Origin: Acidimicrobiia bacterium
Lineage (GTDB): Bacteria; Actinomycetota; Acidimicrobiia; Acidimicrobiales; Bin134
Length of the DNA stretch: 64,000 nt
NCBI GenBank assembly: GCA_022826705.1
Contig: JAJDUJ010000019.1
Coordinates: 1 to 64,000 of the forward strand
Direction of reading: 5' to 3'
A program made the translations under genes and the position numbers. Shown here one piece after another: positions 34,977 to 43,934 of the stretch. The notes beneath the pieces are model-generated. The model was not told the DNA's origin and did not search any database. It worked only from the letters and a program-made list of their open reading frames with translations. Numbering within the stretch: position 1 is the stretch's first letter; each line of letters begins with the position of its first letter.

Positions 34977-35819
34977 TCATGATCCCGGCATATCGCCCAG
35001 CATCACGTCACGGCCTAGCGCGGGCTCGATGAAGGAGCCGAAATACGGACCCCTGCGCAGGCTGTGGCCGCCGTCGATGTTGATGCATTGGCCGGTTATC
35101 CATCGGGACTCGGGGCCGATGAGGAATCGGGCCAAGTGGCCCACGTCCTCGGGGTACCCCACGTCGGCCATGGGGGTGTTGTCGATGTAGCTGTCGTACA
35201 CCTCGCCGTCTCGGGGGATTCCCTCCATGATCTCGGTGGCGATGAAGCCCGGTCGGATGGCGTTGAACCGGATGTTGGCCGCGCCGTATTCGTCGGCGGC
35301 GTTGCGCATGATGGCCTCGATACCCGCCTTGCCGGGGGTGTAGGCCCCGAAATACATGTGGGTCACGTGACCGGCGATCGACGACATGCCCACGAACGAC
35401 CCGCCCCCGGCGACTCTCATCAGGGGTACCGAATGCTTGACGGTGAGCATGGTGCCCAGCACATTGAGGTGCAGCACCCGCAGGAACTCGTCGGTGTCCT
35501 GGAGGTGGTAGGGGCCCATTCCGCCGCCCCCGCCGGCGTTGGCCACTACCCCGTTCAGTGTCCCGGTGGGCTCGGCGGCGGCGGCTACTGCGGCAGCTAC
35601 CGAGGACTCGTCGGTCACATCGGCTACCACGTAGGCCACGCTGCCCCCGTTGCCAGCCTCTTTGCTGATGCGCTCGGCCGAATCGGCCAGCTTCGACTCG
35701 GTGCGCCCGCAGATGGTCACCGCGGCCCCGTCGGCGGCGAGCGCCGCCGCGCAGGCGTGACCGATTCCCGTGCCGCCACCGGTCACCAGCACTCCATATC
35801 CCTTCACGCCATCTGCCAT
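34977..35819 (-). CDS. Short-chain dehydrogenase/reductase
   Basis: 280-residue classical SDR: LVTGGGTGIGHACA (cofactor loop), VANAGGGGG (NAG variant), GMSSIAG (catalytic Ser) and YTPGK (Tyr-xxx-Lys). RPGFIATEIMEG closes the active site. The start at 35819 has GGAG 5 nt upstream and fits the family; the frame is open to 35867 without support. Divergent from the next SDR gene (35905). Substrate unknown. Confidence 0.91.
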   Translation of the reverse strand: MADGVKGYGVLVTGGGTGIGHACAAALAADGAAVTICGRTESKLADSAERISKEAGNGGSVAYVVADVTDESSVAAAVAAAAEPTGTLNGVVANAGGGGGMGPYHLQDTDEFLRVLHLNVLGTMLTVKHSVPLMRVAGGGSFVGMSSIAGHVTHMYFGAYTPGKAGIEAIMRNAADEYGAANIRFNAIRPGFIATEIMEGIPRDGEVYDSYIDNTPMADVGYPEDVGHLARFLIGPESRWITGQCINIDGGHSLRRGPYFGSFIEPALGRDVMLGDMPGS

Positions 35820-35904
35820 GATTGCTCCCTGATGAATCGCACAAGGCTGTTTGCCTAGTGCGGACAATTGATCTCAGCAGCCGCAAAGGTAACAGGAGGA
35901 TCTG

Positions 35905-36711
35905 ATGAAGGCAGACGCGCTGGACGCATTCCGGTTGGACGGCAAGGTCGCGGTGATCACCGGGGCGGCCTCGGGCATCGGTGAGGCCACCGCCGAACTG
36001 TTTGCCGCCGCCGGGGCCAAGGTGGTGTGCGGCGACCTCGACGGCGAGGGGGCCGAGAGCACCGTCAAGGCCATCCGCGAGGACGGGGGCGAGGCCATCG
36101 CCCAAGCCTGCAACGTGACCTCCCGTGATGAGGTGGACGCCCTAGTGGCCCGGGCAGTGGCCGCTTATGGTGGGCTCGACATCATCGCCAATGTCGCCGG
36201 CGCCATGTTCCCCGGTCTCATCGAAGACTTGACCGACGAGGACATCGACCGGGGCATCGACCTCAACCTCAAAGGGGTGCTCTATGGCTGCCAGTCGGCC
36301 ATCAGGGCCATGAAGGACGATGGCGGAGGGGTGATCCTCAACGTGTCTTCCGGGGCCATCGACCTGGCCTATGAGGGCATCGGGGTATACGCCTTCACCA
36401 AAGCGGCGGTGGCCATGCTGGGCCGCACTTTGGGGCTGGAGGTGGGCCGCTACGGGATCCGGGTGTGTACTTTGGCCCCGGGCAGCACACTCACCAACTT
36501 CACCACCTGGCGGCTGCACAACGAAGACGGCACCCTGAACCAGGAGGCCTACGACGAGTTCTTGGACTACGCCCGTGACCTGTCCCCCATCGGCGCCCTT
36601 GGCGAGGCCATCGACCAGGCCTACCTGATGCTGTACTTGGCCTCAGACGCCGGCAAGTTCACCACCGGAAACGTCTTCCGCTCCAACGGCGGCCAGACCA
36701 CAACCTTCTAG
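35905..36711 (+). CDS. Short-chain dehydrogenase/reductase
   Basis: 268-residue classical SDR with VITGAASGIGEATA, NVAGA, LNVSSGA and YAFTK. LAPGSTLTNFTTWRL is unusual after the PG motif and suggests a substrate-specific lid. The ATG is preceded by AGGAGG. The 3' end overlaps the convergent acyl-CoA dehydrogenase gene in CTAG. Together with that gene it may oxidise a CoA-linked or alicyclic substrate, but this rests only on neighbourhood. Confidence 0.91.
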   Translation: MKADALDAFRLDGKVAVITGAASGIGEATAELFAAAGAKVVCGDLDGEGAESTVKAIREDGGEAIAQACNVTSRDEVDALVARAVAAYGGLDIIANVAGAMFPGLIEDLTDEDIDRGIDLNLKGVLYGCQSAIRAMKDDGGGVILNVSSGAIDLAYEGIGVYAFTKAAVAMLGRTLGLEVGRYGIRVCTLAPGSTLTNFTTWRLHNEDGTLNQEAYDEFLDYARDLSPIGALGEAIDQAYLMLYLASDAGKFTTGNVFRSNGGQTTTF

Positions 36712-37880
36712 CGAGGCGACCGGGGCAACCCCATCCCAGCAGTGGCGATGATGTCGCGCTGAACCTCGTTTACTCCCCCGCCGAAGGTTCCCACCGGCGC
36801 TCCCCGATAGGCCCGCTCCAACTCGCCGGCCAGAACCGCCTCCGGCGTGCCCTTCACCAGGTATGACCGCTGCCCCAGCACCTCCATGAGGGCCTGGAAC
36901 GACTTCACCTTCAGCTCGGTCCCGAACACCTTCATGGCCGAGGCATCGGCCGGCTTCAACTCGGTGTCCTCCAGTGCGGTGGCCACCTTCCAGTTGTACA
37001 TCTTGAGCGCCTCGTTGCGGGCATACACCTCGGCCAGCGCCAAGCGCACCCACTCCTGGTCGATCACCCGGCGCCCGTCGCCCAGGGTGGTCTGGCGGGC
37101 CCAGTCCACCACCCGGCGCAGCGGCCCGTCGATGTTGCCTGCGGGGGCCAGCCCCACCCGCTCGTGGTTGAGCTGGGCCGTGATGAGCTTCCATCCGCCG
37201 TTCACCTCGCCGATGCGGGCCCAGTCGGGCACCCGGATGTCGTTGTAATAGGTGGCGTTGGTGTGGCCCCCACCCAACAGCCAGATGGGGGTGTGGCTGA
37301 AGCCGTCCAGGGTGGTGTCCACCGCGAAGATGGTGATGCCCTTGTGCTTGGGCACGTCGGGATCGGTGCGGGTGGCCAGCCATATCCAGTCGGACTCGTG
37401 ACCGCCGGTAGTCCAGATCTTCTGGCCGTTGATGATCCACTCGTCGCCGTCGCGCACCGCCCGGGTCTTGAGCGAGGCCAGGTCGGTGCCTGCGGTGGGC
37501 TCGGAGTAGCCGATGGAGAAGTGCAGCTCACCAGCCAGGATCTTGGGCAAGAAGAACGCCTTCTGCTCCTCAGTTCCGTACACGTTCAGGGCAGGTCCCA
37601 CCGTGTTGAGGGTCACGAACGGCAGGGGCACACCGGCCCGGTTGGCCTCCTCGAAGAAGATGAGCTGTTCCAGCGGGGTGTAGCCCTGTCCGCCCCATTC
37701 CTTGGGCCAGCCCACCCCCAGCCATCCGTCTTTGCCCATCTGGCGGACGGTCTCCCGATAAACCTGCCCTGCCCGTCTGCCCTCCATGGCATCCCGCCGC
37801 TCGGGAGTCATCAGGTTCTCGAAATAGTTCCGCAGCGTGGCTTGCAGCTCGAGCTGGCTATCGGTGAGATCGAGGAACAT
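36708..37880 (-). CDS. Acyl-CoA dehydrogenase (large-type, FadE-like)
   Basis: 390-residue flavoprotein. Motifs: GWPKEWGGQGYTPLEQLIFFEE (first helical domain), SIGYSEPTAGTDLASLKT (beta domain, flavin contact), INGQKIWTTGG, and the C-terminal GGGVNEVQRDIIA. The position occupied in medium-chain enzymes by the catalytic Glu (YEGT) is Gly-Gly here, so the base would have to come from elsewhere. The ATG at 37880 is preferred over one at 37901. No small partner gene is adjacent, unlike the pairs at 50 and 56 kb. Confidence 0.9.
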   Translation of the reverse strand: MFLDLTDSQLELQATLRNYFENLMTPERRDAMEGRRAGQVYRETVRQMGKDGWLGVGWPKEWGGQGYTPLEQLIFFEEANRAGVPLPFVTLNTVGPALNVYGTEEQKAFFLPKILAGELHFSIGYSEPTAGTDLASLKTRAVRDGDEWIINGQKIWTTGGHESDWIWLATRTDPDVPKHKGITIFAVDTTLDGFSHTPIWLLGGGHTNATYYNDIRVPDWARIGEVNGGWKLITAQLNHERVGLAPAGNIDGPLRRVVDWARQTTLGDGRRVIDQEWVRLALAEVYARNEALKMYNWKVATALEDTELKPADASAMKVFGTELKVKSFQALMEVLGQRSYLVKGTPEAVLAGELERAYRGAPVGTFGGGVNEVQRDIIATAGMGLPRSPR

Positions 37881-37930
37881 CGACGGCCATACTAGAAACA
37901 CATAGACCCCGATAGCCCAGGCAGGTGCTC

Positions 37931-38608
37931 ATGACGAATGCAGAAACAAAGGCCCAACTACTGCTTAGTGCCGAGCCGAACCCGGGTCTGGCTGCTCGTC
38001 TGACCGGTTTTCTGGAGGAGCGGCTGGCCAGCCTGCCCGACGGCCAGCGAGCCGGACGAGTACTAGTCCGTCTGCTCGACGACCCAATGCGGGGCCATGT
38101 AAGTGATGGGCGACCTGTCTACGAGGCTGTGGTGGAAATCGGTCCACTGGCCGACCCCGATCTGTTGGCCGGATGCCTGCAAGACGCGGCGGCGGACCTG
38201 TACGGAGCTGTCGACGTCGACCGAAGCGCGGTCATCGCTGGAACCACGGAGACGATCAAGCCAGGAACGGGGGACCTCCAGCTCTCGTTCGTCATGAGCC
38301 GCCGACCTGATCTCACGACGGCCGAGTTCCACCGCTACTGGCTGGAAGAGCACGCCCGCCATGCCCGCACCGACGGCATGTTGGGCTACCACCAATTCCA
38401 CGGGGACCCGGTTCTATCCGATGCGCTGGCGGAAAGGGCCGGATTCGCTCGCAGCGACGTAGACGGCGTCGCCGAGTGCTATCTGGAATCGGTCATCGGA
38501 TTCAGTGCCGACCCGCCCACCGAGCGGGGCGACCGGGAGAATTTTGCCGACGCAGCCACCGAAATAGGGGTGATCCTCCGAACCGTCTGCGCCTATCCCT
38601 CTTCCTGA
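37931..38608 (+). CDS. EthD-domain protein
   Basis: 225 residues. The C-terminal half contains SRRPDLTTAEFHRYWLEEH, the hallmark of EthD/dimeric ferredoxin-like alpha-beta barrel proteins, with the conserved His (GYHQFHGDP) following. The N-terminal half (about 1-115) looks like a second, more diverged copy of the same fold. EthD proteins accompany ether or polyketide degradation, but a general role is not established. ATG at 37931 is used; a GTG lies 6 nt upstream. Confidence 0.8.
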   Translation: MTNAETKAQLLLSAEPNPGLAARLTGFLEERLASLPDGQRAGRVLVRLLDDPMRGHVSDGRPVYEAVVEIGPLADPDLLAGCLQDAAADLYGAVDVDRSAVIAGTTETIKPGTGDLQLSFVMSRRPDLTTAEFHRYWLEEHARHARTDGMLGYHQFHGDPVLSDALAERAGFARSDVDGVAECYLESVIGFSADPPTERGDRENFADAATEIGVILRTVCAYPSS

Positions 38609-38617
38609 TGACGCAGA

Positions 38618-41053
38618 TCAGCCCGCATGGGCGGGGCGGGTGCCGATGACTTTGGTTTCGGCTAGGCGAGCGATCTCGGATGCGTCGAGGCCGAGCACGT
38701 CGCTCAAGATCTCCTCGTTGTGCTCTCCCAGAGTGGGGGCGGGGCGCTTCAGGGGGTGGTATTTCCCGTTGAAACGGCCAGGGAAGCTGGGATACGGCAC
38801 TCGGCCAACCACTACGTGGTCCATCCACTGTTGGTGGCCACGAGCGACGAGCTGGGGATTGTCCACCGACTCCCGGCCGCTGATAACCGGGGCGGCGGGC
38901 ACACCGGCTTCAAGGAGCTCGTCCACGGCGGCATCCCGGTCCCGCTCGGCCACCCATGCGCTTATGGCGGCGTCTATCTCGTCGTGGTGGGCATGGCGCT
39001 CGTCACGGCTGGCCCAGGCCACCCAATCCTCACGCCCGATAAGGCGAGCCAACGCCAGCCATTGGGCGTCGTCGTCCACCGAGACCACCACCCATCGGTC
39101 TTCGCCCGGCGCGGCGTAGATGCCCTGAGGGGCGGCGTACGGCGAGCGGTTGCCTTGGCGTTGGAGGAGTTGTCCGTAAGCAGACCACTCGATCACCTGC
39201 TCGGCCGCCGCATTCAACCCAGCCTCAATCAGCGGAACCTCTACCAATTGCGCCTCACCGGTCTGGGCCCGGTGCTCGAGGGCCAGCAGCGTGGCGAACA
39301 CCGCGTGCATCCCGCCGAGCTGGTCACACATCCCCCGGGGCACCAGCGGCCGGCCCTCGGGATCGCCGGTGAGGAAGGCCAGGCCGCTGGCCTGCTCGAT
39401 GGTCATGGCAAAGCCGGTGCGATCGCGCCACGGTCCATCGAGCCCGAAGGCGGGCATCCGCACCATGATGGCGTTGGGATTCAGCCGGTGAACCTCGTCC
39501 CAGTCCAAGCCGAAGTTCTCCACCACCCGGGGGGAGTAGTTCTCGATCACGATGTCGGAGATCTCAATTAGCCGCTTCACCTGCGCCAAACCATCGTCGG
39601 TGGACAAGTCCAGCGTCACCGACCGCTTGCCGGTATTGGCCCCGTGGGTCACCGGGCTCCACTCCCACAAGTCTTCGCGTTGGAGTCCGCTGGCATAGCG
39701 CATCCCGTCGCACCGCTGGATGGACTCCACCTTTATGACGTCGGCGCCCAAGGCAGAGTAAAGACACGATGCCACCGGTCCGGCCCAGAAGGTGGCCAGG
39801 TCGCAAACCCGGAGTCCGGCCAGCGGAAGCGACGGCTCGGTACGGGCCAGCCGCGGACCTGAGGTTCGACTCGAATCGACCGGCGCCCCGGGCAGGTCAT
39901 CGCCGGCTTCGCCCAAGGCGGGAGCAGGCGACACTGGACGAACCGGACGAGAATTGAGCTTGTAGGGCACTCTAGGTTGGGTGAACCCGTCGGGGTTCTG
40001 CACGTAGACGCCCCGCTCGGCGAAGTGGTCGATTTGGGCGACCCGGCTGCCGTCGCCGATGGGGGCCACGGGCACCCGCAGCAAGGTGGCTTTTTCTACG
40101 ATCTCGTCCACGGTGTGGGCTTTGGTGTAGCGCGCGATGCGCTCCCAAACCTCGTTGCGGTTGTCCATCCGGCCGTCGCCGCTGGACAGCTTCGGATCGT
40201 CGGCCATTTCGGGGTCGTCGATGACCACGCAGAAGTCCTTGAACTGCTGGCCGGTGATGGTGCAGAAACCCACCCAGCCGTCTTTGGCCTGCTCTATCGA
40301 CGGGATCTCGATGGAGCGAGTGGCCCCAGTGCGGGATTCGGGGGCGTAGGTGGCGTAGAGGTGGGCATAGACAATGAAGCTGGTGGTCATGGCCTCGTAG
40401 GCCGAGACGTCGACATGCTCGCCTTGGGCGCCGTCCCGTTTGGCAGACAAAAGGGCGGCAAGTCCGAGTGCGCCAGCGTTTGCTGCCGTCAGGAAATCCC
40501 CTAGCTTGCCCCCCACCCCAAGGGGCATTTCCCCGGGAATGCCCCGGCTGTGGGTGGAGCCCACCCAAGATTGGAGGGTGAACTCATTGGCCGGGCGATG
40601 GTCCCATGGTCCCCCACGGCCCCATGGAGAGATCGACAGCAACACCAAGGATGGGTTTCTTTCGACCAACTCGGCGTGACCCAGCCCCATCGACTCGACG
40701 GTCCCGGCCCCCAAATCCTCCACCACCAAATCGGCGGTGGCAGCCAGCTCCAGGAACCGGTCCCGGCCTCCAGAGTCGTCCAAGTCGATCACGGTGCTGC
40801 GCTTGCCCGCGTTGAGGAACTGGAAGAACGCACCGTCGCCGACATCGCCGCCCGCGGGCGAGCCCGATGCCGACCACGACCGCAATCGATCACCCTCCGG
40901 GGGCTCAATCATGATGACCTCAGCCCCGGCATCGGCGAACAGCTTGCCGGTGTAGGCCCCGCCGATGGTGCGGGTGAGCTCCAGCACTCGCACCTGGTCG
41001 AGCACCGCCCCTTCAGGGGTGCCCAGTAGGCCTCCTCCGGCCATCTCGGGCAT
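38618..41053 (-). CDS. Tandem-fused class III CoA-transferase (CaiB/BaiF), two domains
   Basis: An 811-residue protein containing two complete family III CoA-transferase units. Unit 1 (about 12-390) has VRVLELTRTIGGAYTGKLFA and the catalytic-Asp region GGKLGDFLTAANAGALG. Unit 2 (about 410-811) has LRVCDLATFWAGPVASCLYS and RGMCDQLGGMHAVFATLLA. Both units keep the Asp that forms the acyl-anhydride intermediate. Single-unit members work as interlocked dimers, so the fusion may be a covalent pseudo-dimer. Transferred acyl group unknown. The ATG at 41053 is 8 bp from the cyclase gene stop; another at 41044 is possible. Both lack a clear ribosome-binding site. Confidence 0.9.
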   Translation of the reverse strand: MPEMAGGGLLGTPEGAVLDQVRVLELTRTIGGAYTGKLFADAGAEVIMIEPPEGDRLRSWSASGSPAGGDVGDGAFFQFLNAGKRSTVIDLDDSGGRDRFLELAATADLVVEDLGAGTVESMGLGHAELVERNPSLVLLSISPWGRGGPWDHRPANEFTLQSWVGSTHSRGIPGEMPLGVGGKLGDFLTAANAGALGLAALLSAKRDGAQGEHVDVSAYEAMTTSFIVYAHLYATYAPESRTGATRSIEIPSIEQAKDGWVGFCTITGQQFKDFCVVIDDPEMADDPKLSSGDGRMDNRNEVWERIARYTKAHTVDEIVEKATLLRVPVAPIGDGSRVAQIDHFAERGVYVQNPDGFTQPRVPYKLNSRPVRPVSPAPALGEAGDDLPGAPVDSSRTSGPRLARTEPSLPLAGLRVCDLATFWAGPVASCLYSALGADVIKVESIQRCDGMRYASGLQREDLWEWSPVTHGANTGKRSVTLDLSTDDGLAQVKRLIEISDIVIENYSPRVVENFGLDWDEVHRLNPNAIMVRMPAFGLDGPWRDRTGFAMTIEQASGLAFLTGDPEGRPLVPRGMCDQLGGMHAVFATLLALEHRAQTGEAQLVEVPLIEAGLNAAAEQVIEWSAYGQLLQRQGNRSPYAAPQGIYAAPGEDRWVVVSVDDDAQWLALARLIGREDWVAWASRDERHAHHDEIDAAISAWVAERDRDAAVDELLEAGVPAAPVISGRESVDNPQLVARGHQQWMDHVVVGRVPYPSFPGRFNGKYHPLKRPAPTLGEHNEEILSDVLGLDASEIARLAETKVIGTRPAHAG

Positions 41054-41061
41054 GGGCAGAG

Positions 41062-41964
41062 CTACCCGATGACTACCGGGTTGATCGGGCTGCCGGTGGC
41101 CCCGGTCACGTTGAGCGGGGACACGGTCATGAAGCCCTCGTGGCACCCGTCGGCGGCCATCTCAGAGAAGCTCAAAAACTCCAACATGTAGATGCCCGCG
41201 CCCACCAGCAGGATCTTGTGGACGGTGAGGAAGTCGTTCTCGTCGAACGGGATGACCTCGATGGCCGCGTTGTCAGACCCCACGGCCACGACATCCTTTT
41301 CAGCCAGCCACCTGGCACCATCGTTGTTGATGCCCGGCTGGGCGAAGGGTTGCTCGGCGGTGGGGTCGGCTTCGATCGACCACCACATGTCGAGGTAGCC
41401 GGTGCGGATCAGCACGATGTCGCCCGCTCGCACCGGTGTGCCCTGGGCTTCGGCGCAGGCGGCCATGTCGGCTCCGCTGATCGGCGTGCCCGCCTCCAGC
41501 CACTTGTCGGCGCCCATGTGGGCAACCATGTCGAGCAGCACAGCCCGCCCGGCGATGGCGCCCACCTTCTCGATGCCCAGTCGGGAAGCCCCGGTGTGGG
41601 TCTTCATGGCCTCCTTGGAGAAGCCGTTGTAGTGCTTGTCTTGGCCGTACACATGGCATAGGGCGTCCATGTGGCTGGTGGTGTGGGAGGCGAACACCAG
41701 CACGTCCTCATGGGCCCCGGTGCCGTCGTGGCAGCCGTAGGCCGCATAGATGCCCTCGTCGGAGGCGTTCTGGAGGGTGAGCCGCATTGGCGTGCCCCGG
41801 TAGTCCATGATGGGCACGCCCTGCGACTGGATGGGAATGCCCAGCGGGTACACCTTCCCCGTGGTGATCGACGCACTGGCCTCCTTCACCACTTCAGGGG
41901 TAAGCAGATTCAGCGCCCCCCGCTCATCCTCGTCGCCCCATCGTCCCCAGTTGTTCTCTCCCAT
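41062..41964 (-). CDS. Cyclase-family (kynurenine formamidase-like) metal hydrolase
   Basis: 300 residues of the Cyclase/KynB superfamily. The metal motif is HTTSHMDALCHVYG (pattern HxxxHxDxxxH). RAVLLDMVAHMG and AGDIVLIRTGYLDMWW are typical core strands. The C-terminal part VGSDNAAIEVIP and EFLSFSEMA are conserved. Members hydrolyse amides, lactones or cyclic intermediates. Together with the fused CoA-transferase just downstream it suggests a catabolic step, but the substrate is not identifiable. Confidence 0.88.
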   Translation of the reverse strand: MGENNWGRWGDEDERGALNLLTPEVVKEASASITTGKVYPLGIPIQSQGVPIMDYRGTPMRLTLQNASDEGIYAAYGCHDGTGAHEDVLVFASHTTSHMDALCHVYGQDKHYNGFSKEAMKTHTGASRLGIEKVGAIAGRAVLLDMVAHMGADKWLEAGTPISGADMAACAEAQGTPVRAGDIVLIRTGYLDMWWSIEADPTAEQPFAQPGINNDGARWLAEKDVVAVGSDNAAIEVIPFDENDFLTVHKILLVGAGIYMLEFLSFSEMAADGCHEGFMTVSPLNVTGATGSPINPVVIG

Positions 41965-42014
41965 GGCCGAGACTCTAGTGATGCCAGCGCCAGCCGGTCA
42001 CCCCGGCCAGCCGG

Positions 42015-42701
42015 TCATCCCCTAGCCGTGGGCGGCGGGTTCATGCCGAGACCCTTCATGCTCCGTTCAATCAGCGGCATCATGCCCGTGAAGCCGGGGA
42101 TACGGCGCAGGCGGCGGTCGAGGTACAGGCCGACCATCACGAGCGTGAGGATGGAGAGCCCCCAGTTCACCCCTAGGCGGATGAGCACAAACTTGTTGAT
42201 CGACGCATTCTGGAGCAGCCAGATGTCGAAGCCGACGCTGGCGAATACCACCAATGCCACTCCGATGGAGATTTGGCGGGTAGCCGCTCGATATTCAGGG
42301 TGGGCCTTGGTGTCACGATCTAGTGGAACGAGGTAGGGCAGCGCGTAGCCAACACCGTTGCGCCTCATGGCTGCCGATATCAGCAAAGCCAACGCAGCCA
42401 GGCCCTTGGCTCCGATACCTATGCCGAAGTACACCTCCTCGCTGTCGTAGATGATGCCCACTGTGCCCCGGACCAGCAGGTACACCACGATGATGGGCAT
42501 AGCCCGGGCCAAGGGCAAGCCCCGGCGGTATCGGCTGATTTGAGCCTTGATGGCCCACAGCGTCATGGCCCCGATGGCCCACACCAACCCGGCCAGATTG
42601 ATCAGCACCAGAAACAGCAAGATGGGCATGAGCTGATCGACTGCATCGGCCTTGTCGGGGGCCGATGGCGTCGGTGCCGGGCGGGATGTGTCGTCGCTCA
42701 T
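42015..42701 (-). CDS. Membrane protein of unknown function
   Basis: 228 residues with about five to six hydrophobic helices (25-50, 65-80, 90-110, 145-165, 168-190). Basic loops (KAQISRYRRGLPLARAM) suggest positive-inside orientation with a cytoplasmic N-terminus. The N-terminal 20 residues are a Pro/Ser/Asp-rich tail. No transport or enzymatic motif. The ATG at 42701 follows the mycothiol-isomerase stop by 23 bp, so the two may be cotranscribed. Confidence 0.75.
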   Translation of the reverse strand: MSDDTSRPAPTPSAPDKADAVDQLMPILLFLVLINLAGLVWAIGAMTLWAIKAQISRYRRGLPLARAMPIIVVYLLVRGTVGIIYDSEEVYFGIGIGAKGLAALALLISAAMRRNGVGYALPYLVPLDRDTKAHPEYRAATRQISIGVALVVFASVGFDIWLLQNASINKFVLIRLGVNWGLSILTLVMVGLYLDRRLRRIPGFTGMMPLIERSMKGLGMNPPPTARG

Positions 42702-42724
42702 GTGCAGTGCAGAGTCGGACAGCT

Positions 42725-43462
42725 CTAGCGGGACAGGGCGAACCAGGCTTGGGCAGCGTCGGCGTCGCCGAAGGTCTCCACGCCCGGGCTGTCCAGCCCG
42801 ATGCGCTCCCACGACAGCAGCAGCAAGTCGGTGCCGCTGGCCCGCACCGCGGCGTCGCCTTTGGCGTGCTCGAGACTCATCTTGATGCGGTCGCCGTCGT
42901 TCGCCAACAGCCACTCCCCGTCGCCGTCGGTGCGGTGCAGGTGCAAGCTGGCGTCGGGCAGGGTCATGTCCCAGTTGGCCACCGCGAAGGGCAGCACTAC
43001 CTCGAACAGCTCGCTCACGCCGTCGGCCCCCAGGTCGGAGTCGATGGGGCTGGGCGCCCCGAAGGCGATCTCGGCGTCCCAGCGGTGTACGGCGGTCTCA
43101 TGGGCCATGCGCCGGAAGTAGAAGGCCATGGTGCTCTGGCCGGTCCAAGTCCACACCGCCTCGTCGGGGTCGGCACCATCCAGTGCGCCTTGCACGAACC
43201 GGTGGCCCTCCTCAAACCATTCCACGATGGCGTCGCCCTCGGGGGGACGGGGTATCTCATCGGCGGGAATCATCTCGGTGGCCCTCTCAGCCACATGGCG
43301 GCCCACCGAGCGGTACACCCGACCCACGTGAGCCAGCAGCTTGTGCATCGTCCAACCGGGGCATGAGGGCACCGCGGCATCGATGTCCCGCCTCCCAGCG
43401 GCGGCGATGGCCTCGCCGTCGGACCGCAAGGCTTGCTGATAGACGGCTCGGTCGATGCTCAT
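42725..43462 (-). CDS. Maleylpyruvate isomerase-family mycothiol-dependent enzyme
   Basis: 245 residues. The DinB-like four-helix N-terminus contains VPSCPGWTMHKLLAHVGRVY (first metal His) and FRRMAHETAVHRWDAE (second and third metal ligands), the MDMPI_N pattern. The C-terminal domain (about 150-245) is the MDMPI_C type with LHRTDGDGEWLL and DLLLLSWER. Such proteins use mycothiol, the low-molecular-weight thiol of Actinomycetota. Substrate unknown. The ATG at 43462 was chosen at the onset of family similarity. Confidence 0.88.
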   Translation of the reverse strand: MSIDRAVYQQALRSDGEAIAAAGRRDIDAAVPSCPGWTMHKLLAHVGRVYRSVGRHVAERATEMIPADEIPRPPEGDAIVEWFEEGHRFVQGALDGADPDEAVWTWTGQSTMAFYFRRMAHETAVHRWDAEIAFGAPSPIDSDLGADGVSELFEVVLPFAVANWDMTLPDASLHLHRTDGDGEWLLANDGDRIKMSLEHAKGDAAVRASGTDLLLLSWERIGLDSPGVETFGDADAAQAWFALSR

Positions 43463-43509
43463 GGCGCGACGGTACCAACCCCAACTAGCCCGACCACTAA
43501 GTTGAGCCC

Positions 43510-43914
43510 ATGATCGAAGCCAATTGGGACCTCGATACCTTCCGGGTTTTCCTCCACATCCTCGGCGCCGCGGTGTGGGTGGGAGGCCAGGTGATAGTGG
43601 CCGCATTGGTACCGGCCCTGCGGAAGATTGGTCCCGAGGCCACCCAGGCCGCCGCCCAGCAGTTCGCCAAAGTGGCGTGGCCGTTCTTCTGGTTGGCGGT
43701 GCTGTCCGGACTGTGGAACCTGCTCGAGGTGGAGTTCGAAGACGCGGCCAACAGCTACCACATCACCCTCACCATCAAGCTGGTGCTGGTGATTGCCACC
43801 GGCGTGACCGCCTGGCTGCACACCAAGGCCACCGACCGCCGCCGCATCGCCATGATGGGTTCACTGTCGGGCGTGACCTCCATTGGCGCAGTGCTGGTGG
43901 GCGTGGCGCTGTAG
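43510..43914 (+). CDS. CopD-like small membrane protein
   Basis: 134 residues, four hydrophobic helices (about 12-35, 55-72, 85-102, 110-132). FLHILGAAVWVGGQV (His before a helix with GG) and the central AKVAWPFFWLAVLSGLW resemble the CopD/YcnJ copper-resistance membrane domain, where conserved His residues may bind metal or heme. The match is partial, so metal transport is only a suggestion. Preceded by a start region without a strong ribosome-binding site. Confidence 0.7.
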   Translation: MIEANWDLDTFRVFLHILGAAVWVGGQVIVAALVPALRKIGPEATQAAAQQFAKVAWPFFWLAVLSGLWNLLEVEFEDAANSYHITLTIKLVLVIATGVTAWLHTKATDRRRIAMMGSLSGVTSIGAVLVGVAL

Positions 43915-43934
43915 GGCCTTCGCACACCTCAGAT

